A stretch of 64,000 bases of DNA from contig NZ_JAILNU010000058.1 of assembly GCF_024691275.1 (NCBI RefSeq), positions 1 through 64,000 on the forward strand, in the 5' to 3' direction. A program made the position numbers and the translations under genes. The notes below the pieces were generated by a model. It saw only the letters and a program-made list of their open reading frames with translations. It did not search any database and was not told the origin of the DNA. Positions 54,494 through 63,126 of this stretch are shown here, piece after piece. This DNA is from Ruminococcus sp. GTDB lineage: Bacteria > Bacillota > Clostridia > Oscillospirales > Ruminococcaceae. Each line of letters opens with the position of its first letter. Within the stretch, counting starts at the first letter, position 1.

Positions 54494-55558
54494 TTATACA
54501 AGTTCGTTTCTGTTCTGCTCTTTGAGCTGAGCAATGACCTTTTTAACGTCCTGGGTGTTGTTCTTTGAGCAAACAAGGAGAACGTCGTCGGTATCCACAA
54601 TGATGATATCGCGTGTTCCGACAGCAGCGATAAGGCGTTTTCCGCCGCAGACAGTCGTGCGCTTTGAGTCTACGGTGATAACGTCGCCGTCGATGAAGTT
54701 CTTGTCGTCGTCGGTCTCGTTGATGCGCTCGACAGCGAGCCAGCTTCCCACGTCGTCCCAGCCGAAGCTGCCTGGGATAGTATATATGTGTTTAGCCTTT
54801 TCCATGATGCCGAAGTCAACGGACTCGCTTCTGAAGGCAGTGAACTCCTTGACGAGTATATCCGTGAACTCAGGTGTGCCGAAAGCCTGTCCTATGCGTA
54901 CAGCGCCCTCATAGATATCGGGCATGAGGTTCTGGAGGTTGAACATGATGGAGGAAACCTTCCATACGAACATACCGCTGTTCCAGAGGTACTTGCCCGA
55001 AGCGAGGTACTCCTTGGCTGTAGGGAGATCGGGCTTCTCGACGAAGCGTTCAACGGCGTAGACATCGCCCTTTTCCTCGCCGAAATTGATATAGCCGTAG
55101 CCTGTTTCGGGATACTCGGGAGTGATACCGATAGTAACGAGGCGCTTGCCTTTTTCGGCAGCCTTGATAGCCTTTTTGAGGGTATTTATATATATATCCT
55201 CATAGCCGATGAGGTGGTCTGACGGGAGCACCATCATGATCGCATCTTCATACTTCCTGCCGATAACAGCTGCCGCAAAGGCAATACACGGAGCTGTGTT
55301 CCTTGCGCATGGCTCTGCGAGGATATTCTCGCGGGGGATGTTCGGGAGCTGTTCGAGCACGAGATCAATGTAAGCTGCATTGGTAACGATGAAAATGTCC
55401 TCGGCTTCCACTAAGGGGAGGAGTCGTTTTACGGTTTTCTGTATCATGGTCTCGCCGTCTTTTGTGAGCGAGAGAAACTGTTTTGGTGTGGCATTTCTGC
55501 TCTTGGGCCAGAAACGTTCACCGCGTCCGCCGGCCATGATAACTGCTGTGGTCTTCAT
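54494..55558 (-). CDS. manC: mannose-1-phosphate guanylyltransferase
   Basis: It makes GDP-mannose from mannose-1-phosphate and GTP. 354 residues: the nucleotidyltransferase domain alone, without the isomerase half that the long form carries. Signatures: MAGGRGERFWPKSRNATPKQFL, CARNTAPCIAFAA, VLPSDHLIG, ITPEYPETGYGYINFG, VERFVEKPDLPTAKEYL and WNSGMFVWK. Manipulated start by ATGA overlap with the upstream sugar transferase. Feeds Gmd. Confidence 0.95.
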   Translation of the reverse strand: MKTTAVIMAGGRGERFWPKSRNATPKQFLSLTKDGETMIQKTVKRLLPLVEAEDIFIVTNAAYIDLVLEQLPNIPRENILAEPCARNTAPCIAFAAAVIGRKYEDAIMMVLPSDHLIGYEDIYINTLKKAIKAAEKGKRLVTIGITPEYPETGYGYINFGEEKGDVYAVERFVEKPDLPTAKEYLASGKYLWNSGMFVWKVSSIMFNLQNLMPDIYEGAVRIGQAFGTPEFTDILVKEFTAFRSESVDFGIMEKAKHIYTIPGSFGWDDVGSWLAVERINETDDDKNFIDGDVITVDSKRTTVCGGKRLIAAVGTRDIIIVDTDDVLLVCSKNNTQDVKKVIAQLKEQNRNELV

Positions 55559-56943
55559 TTGCTGTGTTCTCCTTTTTTATCGCTGTTCTTCGGCACGAGC
55601 AGAGCTTCTTCAATTTCTGCGTTATTCTTTGGTGGGAAGAACATGGTCTTTAAAGTCATTAGAATTATCTGAAGGTCAAGACGTATAGAGTAATTTTCTA
55701 TATACATCAGATCCATTTTCAGCTTGTCATAGGGGGTGGTGTCGTAAGCACCCGTTACCTGCGCATAGCCTGTAAGACCAGCCTTTACTTTAAGGCGGAA
55801 GCCGAATTCAGGCATATCCTTTTCGTATTCAGCCGTAAGCTCGGGGCGTTCGGGGCGCGGACCTACCACTGACATATCTCCTTTGAGGATATTGAGAAGC
55901 TGTGGGAACTCGTCCACGCGGAATTTTCTCAGTATTTTTCCCACGGGAGTTATACGGTCGTCCTCCTCGGAAGCAAGACGGGCTTTGCCGTCCTTTTCCG
56001 CGTCGACTATCATGCTGCGGAACTTGTACACGAAGAATTCCCTGCCGTTGAGGGTCAGGCGCTTCTGCTTGTACAGCACGGGGCCGCCGTCGTAGAGCTT
56101 TACCGCGATGGCGGATATTATCATGAACGGAGCAGCAGGGATAAGTGCGATCAGCGAGAATACGACGTCAAAGACGCGCTTGAAAAGCTGCTGTTCAAAG
56201 TCGAGGCCGTAGTTGCGGCAGAGCATGAGAGGAGTATCGAACAGACGGATATCATCTGCTCCTCTTATTATAATATCGGATATTTTAGGAGCTATATACG
56301 CACGTTTTGAGTGTGCAAAGCAGAATTTCAGGTAATCGTTTCGCAGCTCGGCAGGAGTATCGCATATTATAACGCCCTCGTATTTCATTATAAGCTCCTT
56401 GACCTTATCCTCGGGCTCGTTTATGCTTATGGATTCGCATATCATGTACTTGTCAACGCGCTGGCTCATTTTCAGGACAAGCGAGGCAGCCTGATGGCTT
56501 CCGTAGATGATGACCAGTTTTCGCGGAGGGTATATCATGAAGTAAAGCCTGCCGGCAAACAGCGTCCACAGGGCGATGATGCCGAAATCGAAGCAGGTCA
56601 TATACACTACGGGCATAAAAGCCATGAAATGTCGTCCGATAAGGCTGATAACGAAGTAGGATACAGCATTTACGCAAGCCATGGACAGCATCTGCGAGTA
56701 CAGCATATCCGTTTTTTTCAGGTAGCCCAGCTTGAAGCCGCCGTATGCTCTGAAAAACAGGAGCACGAGAAGGCAGTATATAGCGATGAGGACCCAGTTT
56801 CCGCGCCTGTAGTACGGGAATATGATCTCCTTGCTGTATTCCTTGTACCAGACATAGGCGAAAATACCCGTGAGCATTGCGAGAAGGAATATGCCCGAGA
56901 CGAAAGTTACGAATCTTTTATATAAGTCTCTGTTTTTATTCAT
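55555..56943 (-). CDS. undecaprenyl-phosphate sugar phosphotransferase
   Basis: An initiating enzyme of surface-glycan synthesis: it loads the first sugar-1-phosphate on undecaprenyl phosphate. 462 residues with four N-terminal TM segments (to about 120), a Rossmann-like CoA-binding-type domain (LVIIYGSHQAASLVLKMSQ, about 145-250), then a fifth TM segment and the catalytic PglC/WbaP domain: KRVFDVVFSLIALIP, KQKRLTLNGREFFVYKFRSM, DDRITPVGKILRKFRVDEFPQLLNILKGDMSVVGPRPERPE. First gene of the polysaccharide run. Substrate (glucose, galactose or other) is unknown. Confidence 0.92.
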   Translation of the reverse strand: MNKNRDLYKRFVTFVSGIFLLAMLTGIFAYVWYKEYSKEIIFPYYRRGNWVLIAIYCLLVLLFFRAYGGFKLGYLKKTDMLYSQMLSMACVNAVSYFVISLIGRHFMAFMPVVYMTCFDFGIIALWTLFAGRLYFMIYPPRKLVIIYGSHQAASLVLKMSQRVDKYMICESISINEPEDKVKELIMKYEGVIICDTPAELRNDYLKFCFAHSKRAYIAPKISDIIIRGADDIRLFDTPLMLCRNYGLDFEQQLFKRVFDVVFSLIALIPAAPFMIISAIAVKLYDGGPVLYKQKRLTLNGREFFVYKFRSMIVDAEKDGKARLASEEDDRITPVGKILRKFRVDEFPQLLNILKGDMSVVGPRPERPELTAEYEKDMPEFGFRLKVKAGLTGYAQVTGAYDTTPYDKLKMDLMYIENYSIRLDLQIILMTLKTMFFPPKNNAEIEEALLVPKNSDKKGEHSK

Positions 56944-57117
56944 AGTTGTTATCCGCCTGACGGCGGACAGTCTCCTTTGTGTGTTTTGTTTGTTTCCTCT
57001 GTGAATTCCGCAAATAGCGGCACAAAATCATTATAACAAATCAATATCGCTCTGTCAATATAAATTGACGTATTTGGCAATAAATGAAAGGAGTTTGTAG
57101 CGTTTTGCACAAAAATA

Positions 57118-58140
57118 TCAGCATTCGGATATGGTGCAGGAGGGGTAATAGTGCTGAAGTATCTCCCGCCAGTTCCTGCCGTCGGCAGCCATTGCATTGG
57201 CACCGTACTGGCTCATGCCCACGCCGTGTCCGAAGCCCTTTGTGGTTATGACGAATTCTCCGCACTCGCAGCGCACATCAAAGGCAGCAGACCGAAGGGA
57301 AAGAGCAGTTCTGATATCGTTTCCCGTGACGGTACGGTCTCCCACGGAAGCGGTCAGGACTGTTCCTGCGTCGGAAATGGTCTGCGGTACGAGCCATGCG
57401 TCCGTATCCTCGCTCAGGGTGACATCGGGGAAGGCGGCTTCGAGAGAGGTCTTCATCTCGTCTATGGTGAAGCGCTTTTCCTCGCGGAATTTCGGAGCAG
57501 TGAGGTCGGAGCGGCTGTCCACTTCCACAAGGTATTCCACGGGTGCGCCCCATGCGTTCTCGGCGCTTTCCGTAAAGCCTGATGACATGGAGTGGAAAGC
57601 GGCGATAATAGGCGTATCGTCGTAGGTTATTATGTACGGGAGAACTTCGTCCACAGCTGCGGCGATTTTTTGGTAGCTTTCGGCAAAGCTGTCTCCGAGA
57701 TGTTCTCTTGCCTGTTCCTTCGTGTAATAGCCCTGATACTTTGATGGATCGTTGGAAAAATCGGCGCCATTCAGCTCAGCGGCAGAGCTGTCTCCTCTGC
57801 GCATACGCTGTCTTTCAGCGTAGGTATGAGCTGCGACGGCTTGTGCTTTCAGGGCTTCGGGCTCGAATGAAGCAGGCATTTCCGCACAGACTGCCCCTAT
57901 CACGTAGTCACGTACAGGCACTTCTATCACCTGTCCGCTCACAGTATCGAGCACTTTGTACGGCTTTGGGGAAAAGCTCTCTTTCGGATTTTTTACCTTC
58001 AGCGCAGGGGCGGCAGCTTCGTCCTCGGGTGAACGCGAAGCTGCCGAAATGTGTGAATCTCCCGATATACAGGCAGGAACAGCGGGCAGTACGGTAACGG
58101 AAGCCGCAAGCAATAATGCGGCAGCAATTAGTTTTTTCAT
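57118..58140 (-). CDS. spoIID: stage II sporulation protein D
   Basis: A peptidoglycan lytic transglycosylase of the DMP complex that drives engulfment during sporulation. 340 residues: an N-terminal signal-anchor (about 2-22), a Pro/Ser/Lys linker, then the SpoIID domain with YVIGAVCAEMPASFEPEALKAQAVAAHTYAERQR, in which the Glu of AEMP is catalytic, and the C-terminal TKGFGHGVGMSQYGANAMAADGRNWREILQHYY signature. Alone, with no sporulation operon neighbour. Together with SpoIVB it supports a spore-forming lineage. Confidence 0.94.
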   Translation of the reverse strand: MKKLIAAALLLAASVTVLPAVPACISGDSHISAASRSPEDEAAAPALKVKNPKESFSPKPYKVLDTVSGQVIEVPVRDYVIGAVCAEMPASFEPEALKAQAVAAHTYAERQRMRRGDSSAAELNGADFSNDPSKYQGYYTKEQAREHLGDSFAESYQKIAAAVDEVLPYIITYDDTPIIAAFHSMSSGFTESAENAWGAPVEYLVEVDSRSDLTAPKFREEKRFTIDEMKTSLEAAFPDVTLSEDTDAWLVPQTISDAGTVLTASVGDRTVTGNDIRTALSLRSAAFDVRCECGEFVITTKGFGHGVGMSQYGANAMAADGRNWREILQHYYPSCTISEC

Positions 58141-58188
58141 AGATTTCTCCTTTCGTTTGAACTGCTTATTTTATATTTTAAATTATAT

Positions 58189-58217
58189 TTGACATTAAGC
58201 GTGATTTGGTGTATAAT
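58189..58217 (+). promoter_or_regulatory. promoter of the citrate synthase operon
   Basis: TTGACA (58189-58194), 17 bp, TATAAT (58212-58217): perfect sigma-A consensus, leader about 27 nt. It drives citrate synthase and probably the four genes behind it. Confidence 0.9.
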
Positions 58218-58250
58218 TGGATATGAATATGTTTTAGGAGTGTGATCGCA

Positions 58251-59609
58251 ATGCCGTCATTCATTTCAGGCGCTAATATTACAGATTTATGCGGGAGACT
58301 TGCAGATAATACCGCAATAGATCCAAAACTCTATGAGAAATATCACGTTAAGAGAGGTCTTCGCAACAGTGATGGCACAGGTGTCATGGCAGGTATCACA
58401 AATATCTGCAATGTTCACGGATACGTGGTGAATGAGGGCGAAAAGGAGCCTATTCCGGGTCAGCTCATCTACAGAGGCTACAATATCAACGACCTCGTTG
58501 AGAATGTTGAAGCTGATGACCGCTACGGCTATGAGGAAACTGCATTTCTTCTGCTTTTCGGACATCTTCCGAATGATAAGGAGCTCAAGACTTTCAGTTC
58601 CTATATTTCGGTAAAAAGAGACCTCCCCAACGGCTTCGTTGAGGATATGATACTCAAAGCTCCGTCGAAGAATATCATGAACAAGCTGGCACGTTCGGTA
58701 CTGGCTCTGTATTCCTACGATGACGAGTGCGAGAACAAGGGGCTTGAAAACGAGATGCGCACGGCTGTGAGCCTTATCGCAAAGATGCCTGTCATCATGG
58801 CGAACGCTTATCAGGTAAAGCGCCGAGTTTTCGATAACCAGAGCATGATAATGCACCCTATCAACTATGAGGAGAACACCGCACAGTGTATCCTTTCACT
58901 GCTTCGTCCCGACAGACAGTACACCAAGGAAGAGGCACAGATGCTGGACAGACTGCTCATGTTACAGGCTGAGCACGGCGGCGGAAACAACTCAACATTT
59001 ACCTGCCGTGTACTCACATCATCGGGCACAGATCCGTATTCTGCTTATTCATCGGCTATATGCTCACTGAAAGGTCCCCGTCACGGCGGTGCGAACCTTG
59101 CGGTCATACATATGCTCGATGACTTCAAGGCTAATATCAAGAACTGGGATAACGAGGGCGAAGTCGCTGATTATATGCGCAAGACGATACGCAAGGAGAC
59201 TAACGACCATTCGGGTCTTATCTACGGCATGGGCCACGCAGTATATACTATCTCCGACCCCCGTGCAGTGATACTCAAGAAGAAGGCTTTCGAGCTTGCT
59301 CACGGCAAGGATATCGAAGCTGAATTCCGTCTCCTTGAGACCATAGAGCGCCTTACACCTGAGATATTCCTCGAAATGAAGGGCAGCACAAAGGCTATGT
59401 GCGCAAACGTGGATATGTATTCGGGACTTGTTTACCGTATGCTCGGTATCCCCGATGAGTTGTTCACACCTCTGTTTGCTATCGCTCGTATGTCGGGCTG
59501 GGCTGCTCACCGTATGGAGGAGATACTCACAGGCGGCAGGATAATCCGTCCCGCATATAAGGCTATTGCAAAGGAAAAGGCTTATATAAAGCTCTCTGAG
59601 CGTGAATGA
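58251..59609 (+). CDS. gltA: citrate synthase
   Basis: It condenses acetyl-CoA with oxaloacetate to citrate, here probably for glutamate synthesis in an anaerobe. 452 residues from the ATG at 58251, 10 nt after AGGAG; a GTG nine bases earlier is too close to it. Catalytic residues: the first His in LQAEHGGGNNSTFTCRV, the second in SLKGPRHGGANLAVIHM, and Asp in GMGHAVYTISDPRA. The N-terminal GTGVMAGITNICNVHGYV and the loop PGQLIYRGYNINDLVE place it among the longer Firmicutes type. A 2-methylcitrate synthase is the alternative. Confidence 0.93.
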   Translation: MPSFISGANITDLCGRLADNTAIDPKLYEKYHVKRGLRNSDGTGVMAGITNICNVHGYVVNEGEKEPIPGQLIYRGYNINDLVENVEADDRYGYEETAFLLLFGHLPNDKELKTFSSYISVKRDLPNGFVEDMILKAPSKNIMNKLARSVLALYSYDDECENKGLENEMRTAVSLIAKMPVIMANAYQVKRRVFDNQSMIMHPINYEENTAQCILSLLRPDRQYTKEEAQMLDRLLMLQAEHGGGNNSTFTCRVLTSSGTDPYSAYSSAICSLKGPRHGGANLAVIHMLDDFKANIKNWDNEGEVADYMRKTIRKETNDHSGLIYGMGHAVYTISDPRAVILKKKAFELAHGKDIEAEFRLLETIERLTPEIFLEMKGSTKAMCANVDMYSGLVYRMLGIPDELFTPLFAIARMSGWAAHRMEEILTGGRIIRPAYKAIAKEKAYIKLSERE

Positions 59610-59627
59610 TGCTCAGATCATGCTGAT

Positions 59628-60944
59628 ATGGAAAAACTATTAAAGCTTGCTGCGGCTGTCTGTACGACAGCCGCACTTACGGGCTGCACCTTCGGCGCGA
59701 GCATCGACACACTGATGACTCCGCCTAAGCTCGGTCTGGAGCAGGAACAGATATATACAAAGCTGACAGATTCTCTCGGAGCATCGAACATCAGCCTTAA
59801 ATATCCGAAATCGGGAAAGTATCTCTCGGCATTCATAATCGAGGATATAGACGGCGACGGCGGCAACGAGGCAATAGTGTTCTATGAGCGAAGGAATCAT
59901 TCGGCTGACGAAAATCCGCTGCGTATAAACATTCTTGACAAAGAGGGCGGACGCTGGCGTTCGGTAGTTGACGACGCGGTTTTCGGAAGCGAGCTTGAAG
60001 AAGTAATGATATCGAAGCTCGGCTCCAATGACCGTATAAATATCATAATCGGTACCAGCCTTATCAACCGTTCGGAAAAGAACGTATATATATACAACTA
60101 TGCCAACGGTATACTGGAAAATCCTACTTTTTCCGAGTCATACTCCTTCATCGGAGTTTCCGACCTTGACAATGACGGCGAAAATGAGTTCCTGCGCCTG
60201 AAAGGTGCATCGAACGGTGAACCTGCCGCCGCAGAAGCCTATAAGCTGGACAGCGAGGGTATGTATCATAAGCTGGCACAGTCCCTCAGCGGCAGCTTTA
60301 CCGATTTCGACAGTATAAGCTACGGCATGGTGGGCAGCCGCAAGGGACTGTATATAGATGCAGTTTCGGGAACAGGCTACGTACAGTCCGATATCGTTTA
60401 TATGGACGAAAAAGGCATGGAAAAGGTCTTTCAGACTCCCGAGGAGTCGGCAAGAACTATCCGTCCCGCAGGTTGTATGTCCTTTGATGTTGACGGCGAC
60501 GGAAGTATAGAGATACCTATACAGACCACAGCTCCGGGATATGAGGCAAAGGGCGAGAGCGAACAGCTCAGGCTCACGGACTGGATGCAGGTGACCGACG
60601 ATTACAGGCTCGAAAAGCGGTATACCTCGTATTACAGCGTCAATAACGGCTATATTTTCATATTTCCCGAAAAGTGGGTGGGAAAAGTCTCGGTAATGCG
60701 TGATATCGTCAACGATGAGATCGTGTTCTGCAAGTACAGCGATGAGGGCATGGGGCGCGAGCTCCTGCGTATCTTCTGCGCCGAGGATCTTCCTTCACGC
60801 GAGGACAGGATATCCGGCGGATATATGCTCATGCATACCAAGGGCGAAGCGTCTTATCTGGCGTTTATCCCCGCCGATAACGACCCCGACGGACTTTCAA
60901 TAACAGCAGGCGATGCAGCCATAGGCTTCAGGACAAGAGACTGA
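59628..60944 (+). CDS. secreted lipoprotein with Asp-rich beta repeats
   Basis: 438 residues; signal MEKLLKLAAAVCTTAALTGC with lipobox LTGC. The mature protein has FG-GAP/VCBS-like calcium-type strands IEDIDGDGGNEAIVF, GVSDLDNDGENEFL and FDVDGDGSIEIPI. Such a pattern suggests an extracellular beta-propeller that may bind calcium. 18 nt after the citrate synthase stop and no terminator between, so co-transcribed, but no functional link is apparent. The C-terminal ~120 residues are unrecognised. Confidence 0.72.
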   Translation: MEKLLKLAAAVCTTAALTGCTFGASIDTLMTPPKLGLEQEQIYTKLTDSLGASNISLKYPKSGKYLSAFIIEDIDGDGGNEAIVFYERRNHSADENPLRINILDKEGGRWRSVVDDAVFGSELEEVMISKLGSNDRINIIIGTSLINRSEKNVYIYNYANGILENPTFSESYSFIGVSDLDNDGENEFLRLKGASNGEPAAAEAYKLDSEGMYHKLAQSLSGSFTDFDSISYGMVGSRKGLYIDAVSGTGYVQSDIVYMDEKGMEKVFQTPEESARTIRPAGCMSFDVDGDGSIEIPIQTTAPGYEAKGESEQLRLTDWMQVTDDYRLEKRYTSYYSVNNGYIFIFPEKWVGKVSVMRDIVNDEIVFCKYSDEGMGRELLRIFCAEDLPSREDRISGGYMLMHTKGEASYLAFIPADNDPDGLSITAGDAAIGFRTRD

Positions 60945-60997
60945 TACTGCGGCTGCTTATAATACATACAAATCCATACATAAGGAGTGAAACTCTG

Positions 60998-61699
60998 ATG
61001 AAACGTATACTCATATGTGAGGACGAGGATACTATCCGTGAATTCGTTGTCATAAACCTGAAACGTGCAGGCTATGATGTAGTTGATGTCAACTGCGGCG
61101 AAGCGGCTCTCAAGACCTTTGAGACCGAACACGGCAACTTCGATATCGTTCTCCTTGATATAATGATGCCGGGTATAGACGGCTTTACGGTCTGCAAAAA
61201 GATACGTGAAAAAAGCTCTACCATCGGTATCATAATGCTCACCGCGAGGACCCAGGAAATGGACAAGGTAAGCGGTCTTATGATAGGTGCTGATGACTAC
61301 ATCACAAAGCCCTTCTCACCCTCTGAGCTTACTGCCCGCGTCGATGCGATATACCGCCGTGTGTGCATGAGCTTTATCAAGACCGAGAAGCAGTCGCTTA
61401 TAGAGAGCGGCCCTTTCGTCCTCAACCTGAAAAGCAGGACTGTCACCAAGGACGGTACACCTATAGAGCTTACACAGGTCGAGTACCAGATACTCGAATT
61501 CTTCATGAACAATAAGAATACGGCTCTTGACCGTGCAAGCATACTCAACCACATATGGGGCGAGAGCTATTACGGCGACGATAAGATCGTCGATGTAAAT
61601 ATCAGACGTATCCGTATGAAGATAGAGGAAGAACCTTCTAACCCCAAATACATCATTACTATATGGGGTTACGGCTATAAATGGAATGATATGCAGTAA
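60998..61699 (+). CDS. OmpR/PhoB-family response regulator
   Basis: 233 residues. The receiver domain (1-120) has the acidic pair in CEDED, the phosphorylated Asp in DIVLLDIMMPGIDGF, the Thr switch in IIMLTARTQ and Lys in DDYITKPFSPSEL. The C-terminal winged helix (about 135-230) has LTQVEYQILEFFMNNKNTALDRASILNHIWG and VDVNIRRIRMKIE. It overlaps the kinase by one base (TAATG). AAGGAG lies 9 nt before the ATG. Targets are unknown. Confidence 0.95.
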   Translation: MKRILICEDEDTIREFVVINLKRAGYDVVDVNCGEAALKTFETEHGNFDIVLLDIMMPGIDGFTVCKKIREKSSTIGIIMLTARTQEMDKVSGLMIGADDYITKPFSPSELTARVDAIYRRVCMSFIKTEKQSLIESGPFVLNLKSRTVTKDGTPIELTQVEYQILEFFMNNKNTALDRASILNHIWGESYYGDDKIVDVNIRRIRMKIEEEPSNPKYIITIWGYGYKWNDMQ

Positions 61700-63102
61700 T
61701 GGCTAAAAAGAGTATCACCAAGCGCTGGATATTCAACAATCTCGGCGTTGTTGTACTTGCGCTGCTGGTTATAGATATGGCGATCGTCTATGCTATACAG
61801 AATTACTTCTACAGTTCCGCAAAGCAGTACCTTATCTCGAAGATAAACGCAGTAACAAGTGTTCTGAGTATGCATTCTCAGGACAGCTCCGCAAATTTCT
61901 CCGCAGAGATGAGAAAAATGCTCGAAAACTTCAATGAGAAGGACAAGATAGAGCTCATGGCTATCAACTCAAAGGGCAGAGTAGTGCTGACTTCATCGGG
62001 ATTCTCTCCCGACGAGGACGTGCCGATGCCTGACTATGAAGAGGCTATGGAGCAGAATGAGGGCTATGATGTAAGAAAAATAGGCGGCGGCGAGAAAATT
62101 ATGGCAGTGTCCGTGCCCATTTCTTCAATGAGCAACGAGTACAGTGCCGTAAGAATGGTCACATCACTGACCGAGATCGACAATACCATAAAAGGTTATA
62201 CAGCAGCTGTAACGCTGGTATGCGTCATCATTATCCTCATTATCGTAATAACGGGTCTGTACTTTGCAGGCTCTATAGTCCGCCCGATACGTCAGATAAG
62301 CGGTATCGCCCATAAATTCGCAATGGGAGACTTCTCTACACGTATCGACAGCGAGAGCGATGACGAGATAGGCGAGCTGTGTACAGCTATAAATAATATG
62401 GCGGACGAGCTTTCAACTGCCGAGGCTATGAAGAATGAGTTCATATCCTCAGTCTCCCATGAGCTGAGAACGCCGCTCACAGCTATAAAGGGCTGGGCAG
62501 AAACTCTCATGATAGACGGCGGCGGAAGTCCCGATACCATGAAAAAGGGCGTAGGCGTTATCGTCAACGAGACTGAAAGACTTTCGCAGATGGTTGAGGA
62601 GCTCCTCGATTTCTCGCGTATGCAGAACGGTCACTTCACCCTCCAGAACGCAAATATGGACATACTTGCCGAACTGGGCGATGCGGTGCTCATATACAGC
62701 GACAAGGCAAGGCGTGAGGAGAAGGCGATAATCTACAATGAGCCGGAGATGCTGCCCTTCGTTTACGGCGACAAGAACCGTATACGTCAGGTATTCATAA
62801 ATGTTATCGACAATGCGGTAAAGTATTCCTCGGCAGGGGATACCGTTACCATAAAAGCATACGAAAACGGCGAAAGCGTCGTTATAACGGTGAAGGATAC
62901 GGGCTGCGGCATCAAGCAGTCGGATCTTTCAAAGGTAAAGACCAAGTTTTACAAGGCTAATCATACGCGCAGAGGATCAGGCATAGGTCTTGCCGTGGCT
63001 GATGAGATAATCAGTATGCACGGCGGTACTATGGAGATCACCAGTGAGGGCGAAGGCATGGGAACAACTGTTATCATAACCCTGCCTGCCGTTAAGCAGT
63101 AA
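61699..63102 (+). CDS. sensor histidine kinase
   Basis: 467 residues. TM1 (about 12-33), an extracytoplasmic domain (about 34-170), TM2 (about 176-195), a HAMP domain with IVRPIRQISGIAHKFAMGDFSTRI, the HisKA dimerisation domain with SVSHELRTPLTAIKGW (phosphorylated His), and a HATPase_c domain with the N box VFINVIDNAVKYS, DTGCGI and GSGIGLAVADEII. The outer domain is acidic and unrecognised. Partner of the regulator just before it; the signal could be cell-envelope related. Confidence 0.95.
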   Translation: MAKKSITKRWIFNNLGVVVLALLVIDMAIVYAIQNYFYSSAKQYLISKINAVTSVLSMHSQDSSANFSAEMRKMLENFNEKDKIELMAINSKGRVVLTSSGFSPDEDVPMPDYEEAMEQNEGYDVRKIGGGEKIMAVSVPISSMSNEYSAVRMVTSLTEIDNTIKGYTAAVTLVCVIIILIIVITGLYFAGSIVRPIRQISGIAHKFAMGDFSTRIDSESDDEIGELCTAINNMADELSTAEAMKNEFISSVSHELRTPLTAIKGWAETLMIDGGGSPDTMKKGVGVIVNETERLSQMVEELLDFSRMQNGHFTLQNANMDILAELGDAVLIYSDKARREEKAIIYNEPEMLPFVYGDKNRIRQVFINVIDNAVKYSSAGDTVTIKAYENGESVVITVKDTGCGIKQSDLSKVKTKFYKANHTRRGSGIGLAVADEIISMHGGTMEITSEGEGMGTTVIITLPAVKQ

Positions 63103-63126
63103 TATTATATTCTATAAGGTGAAAAA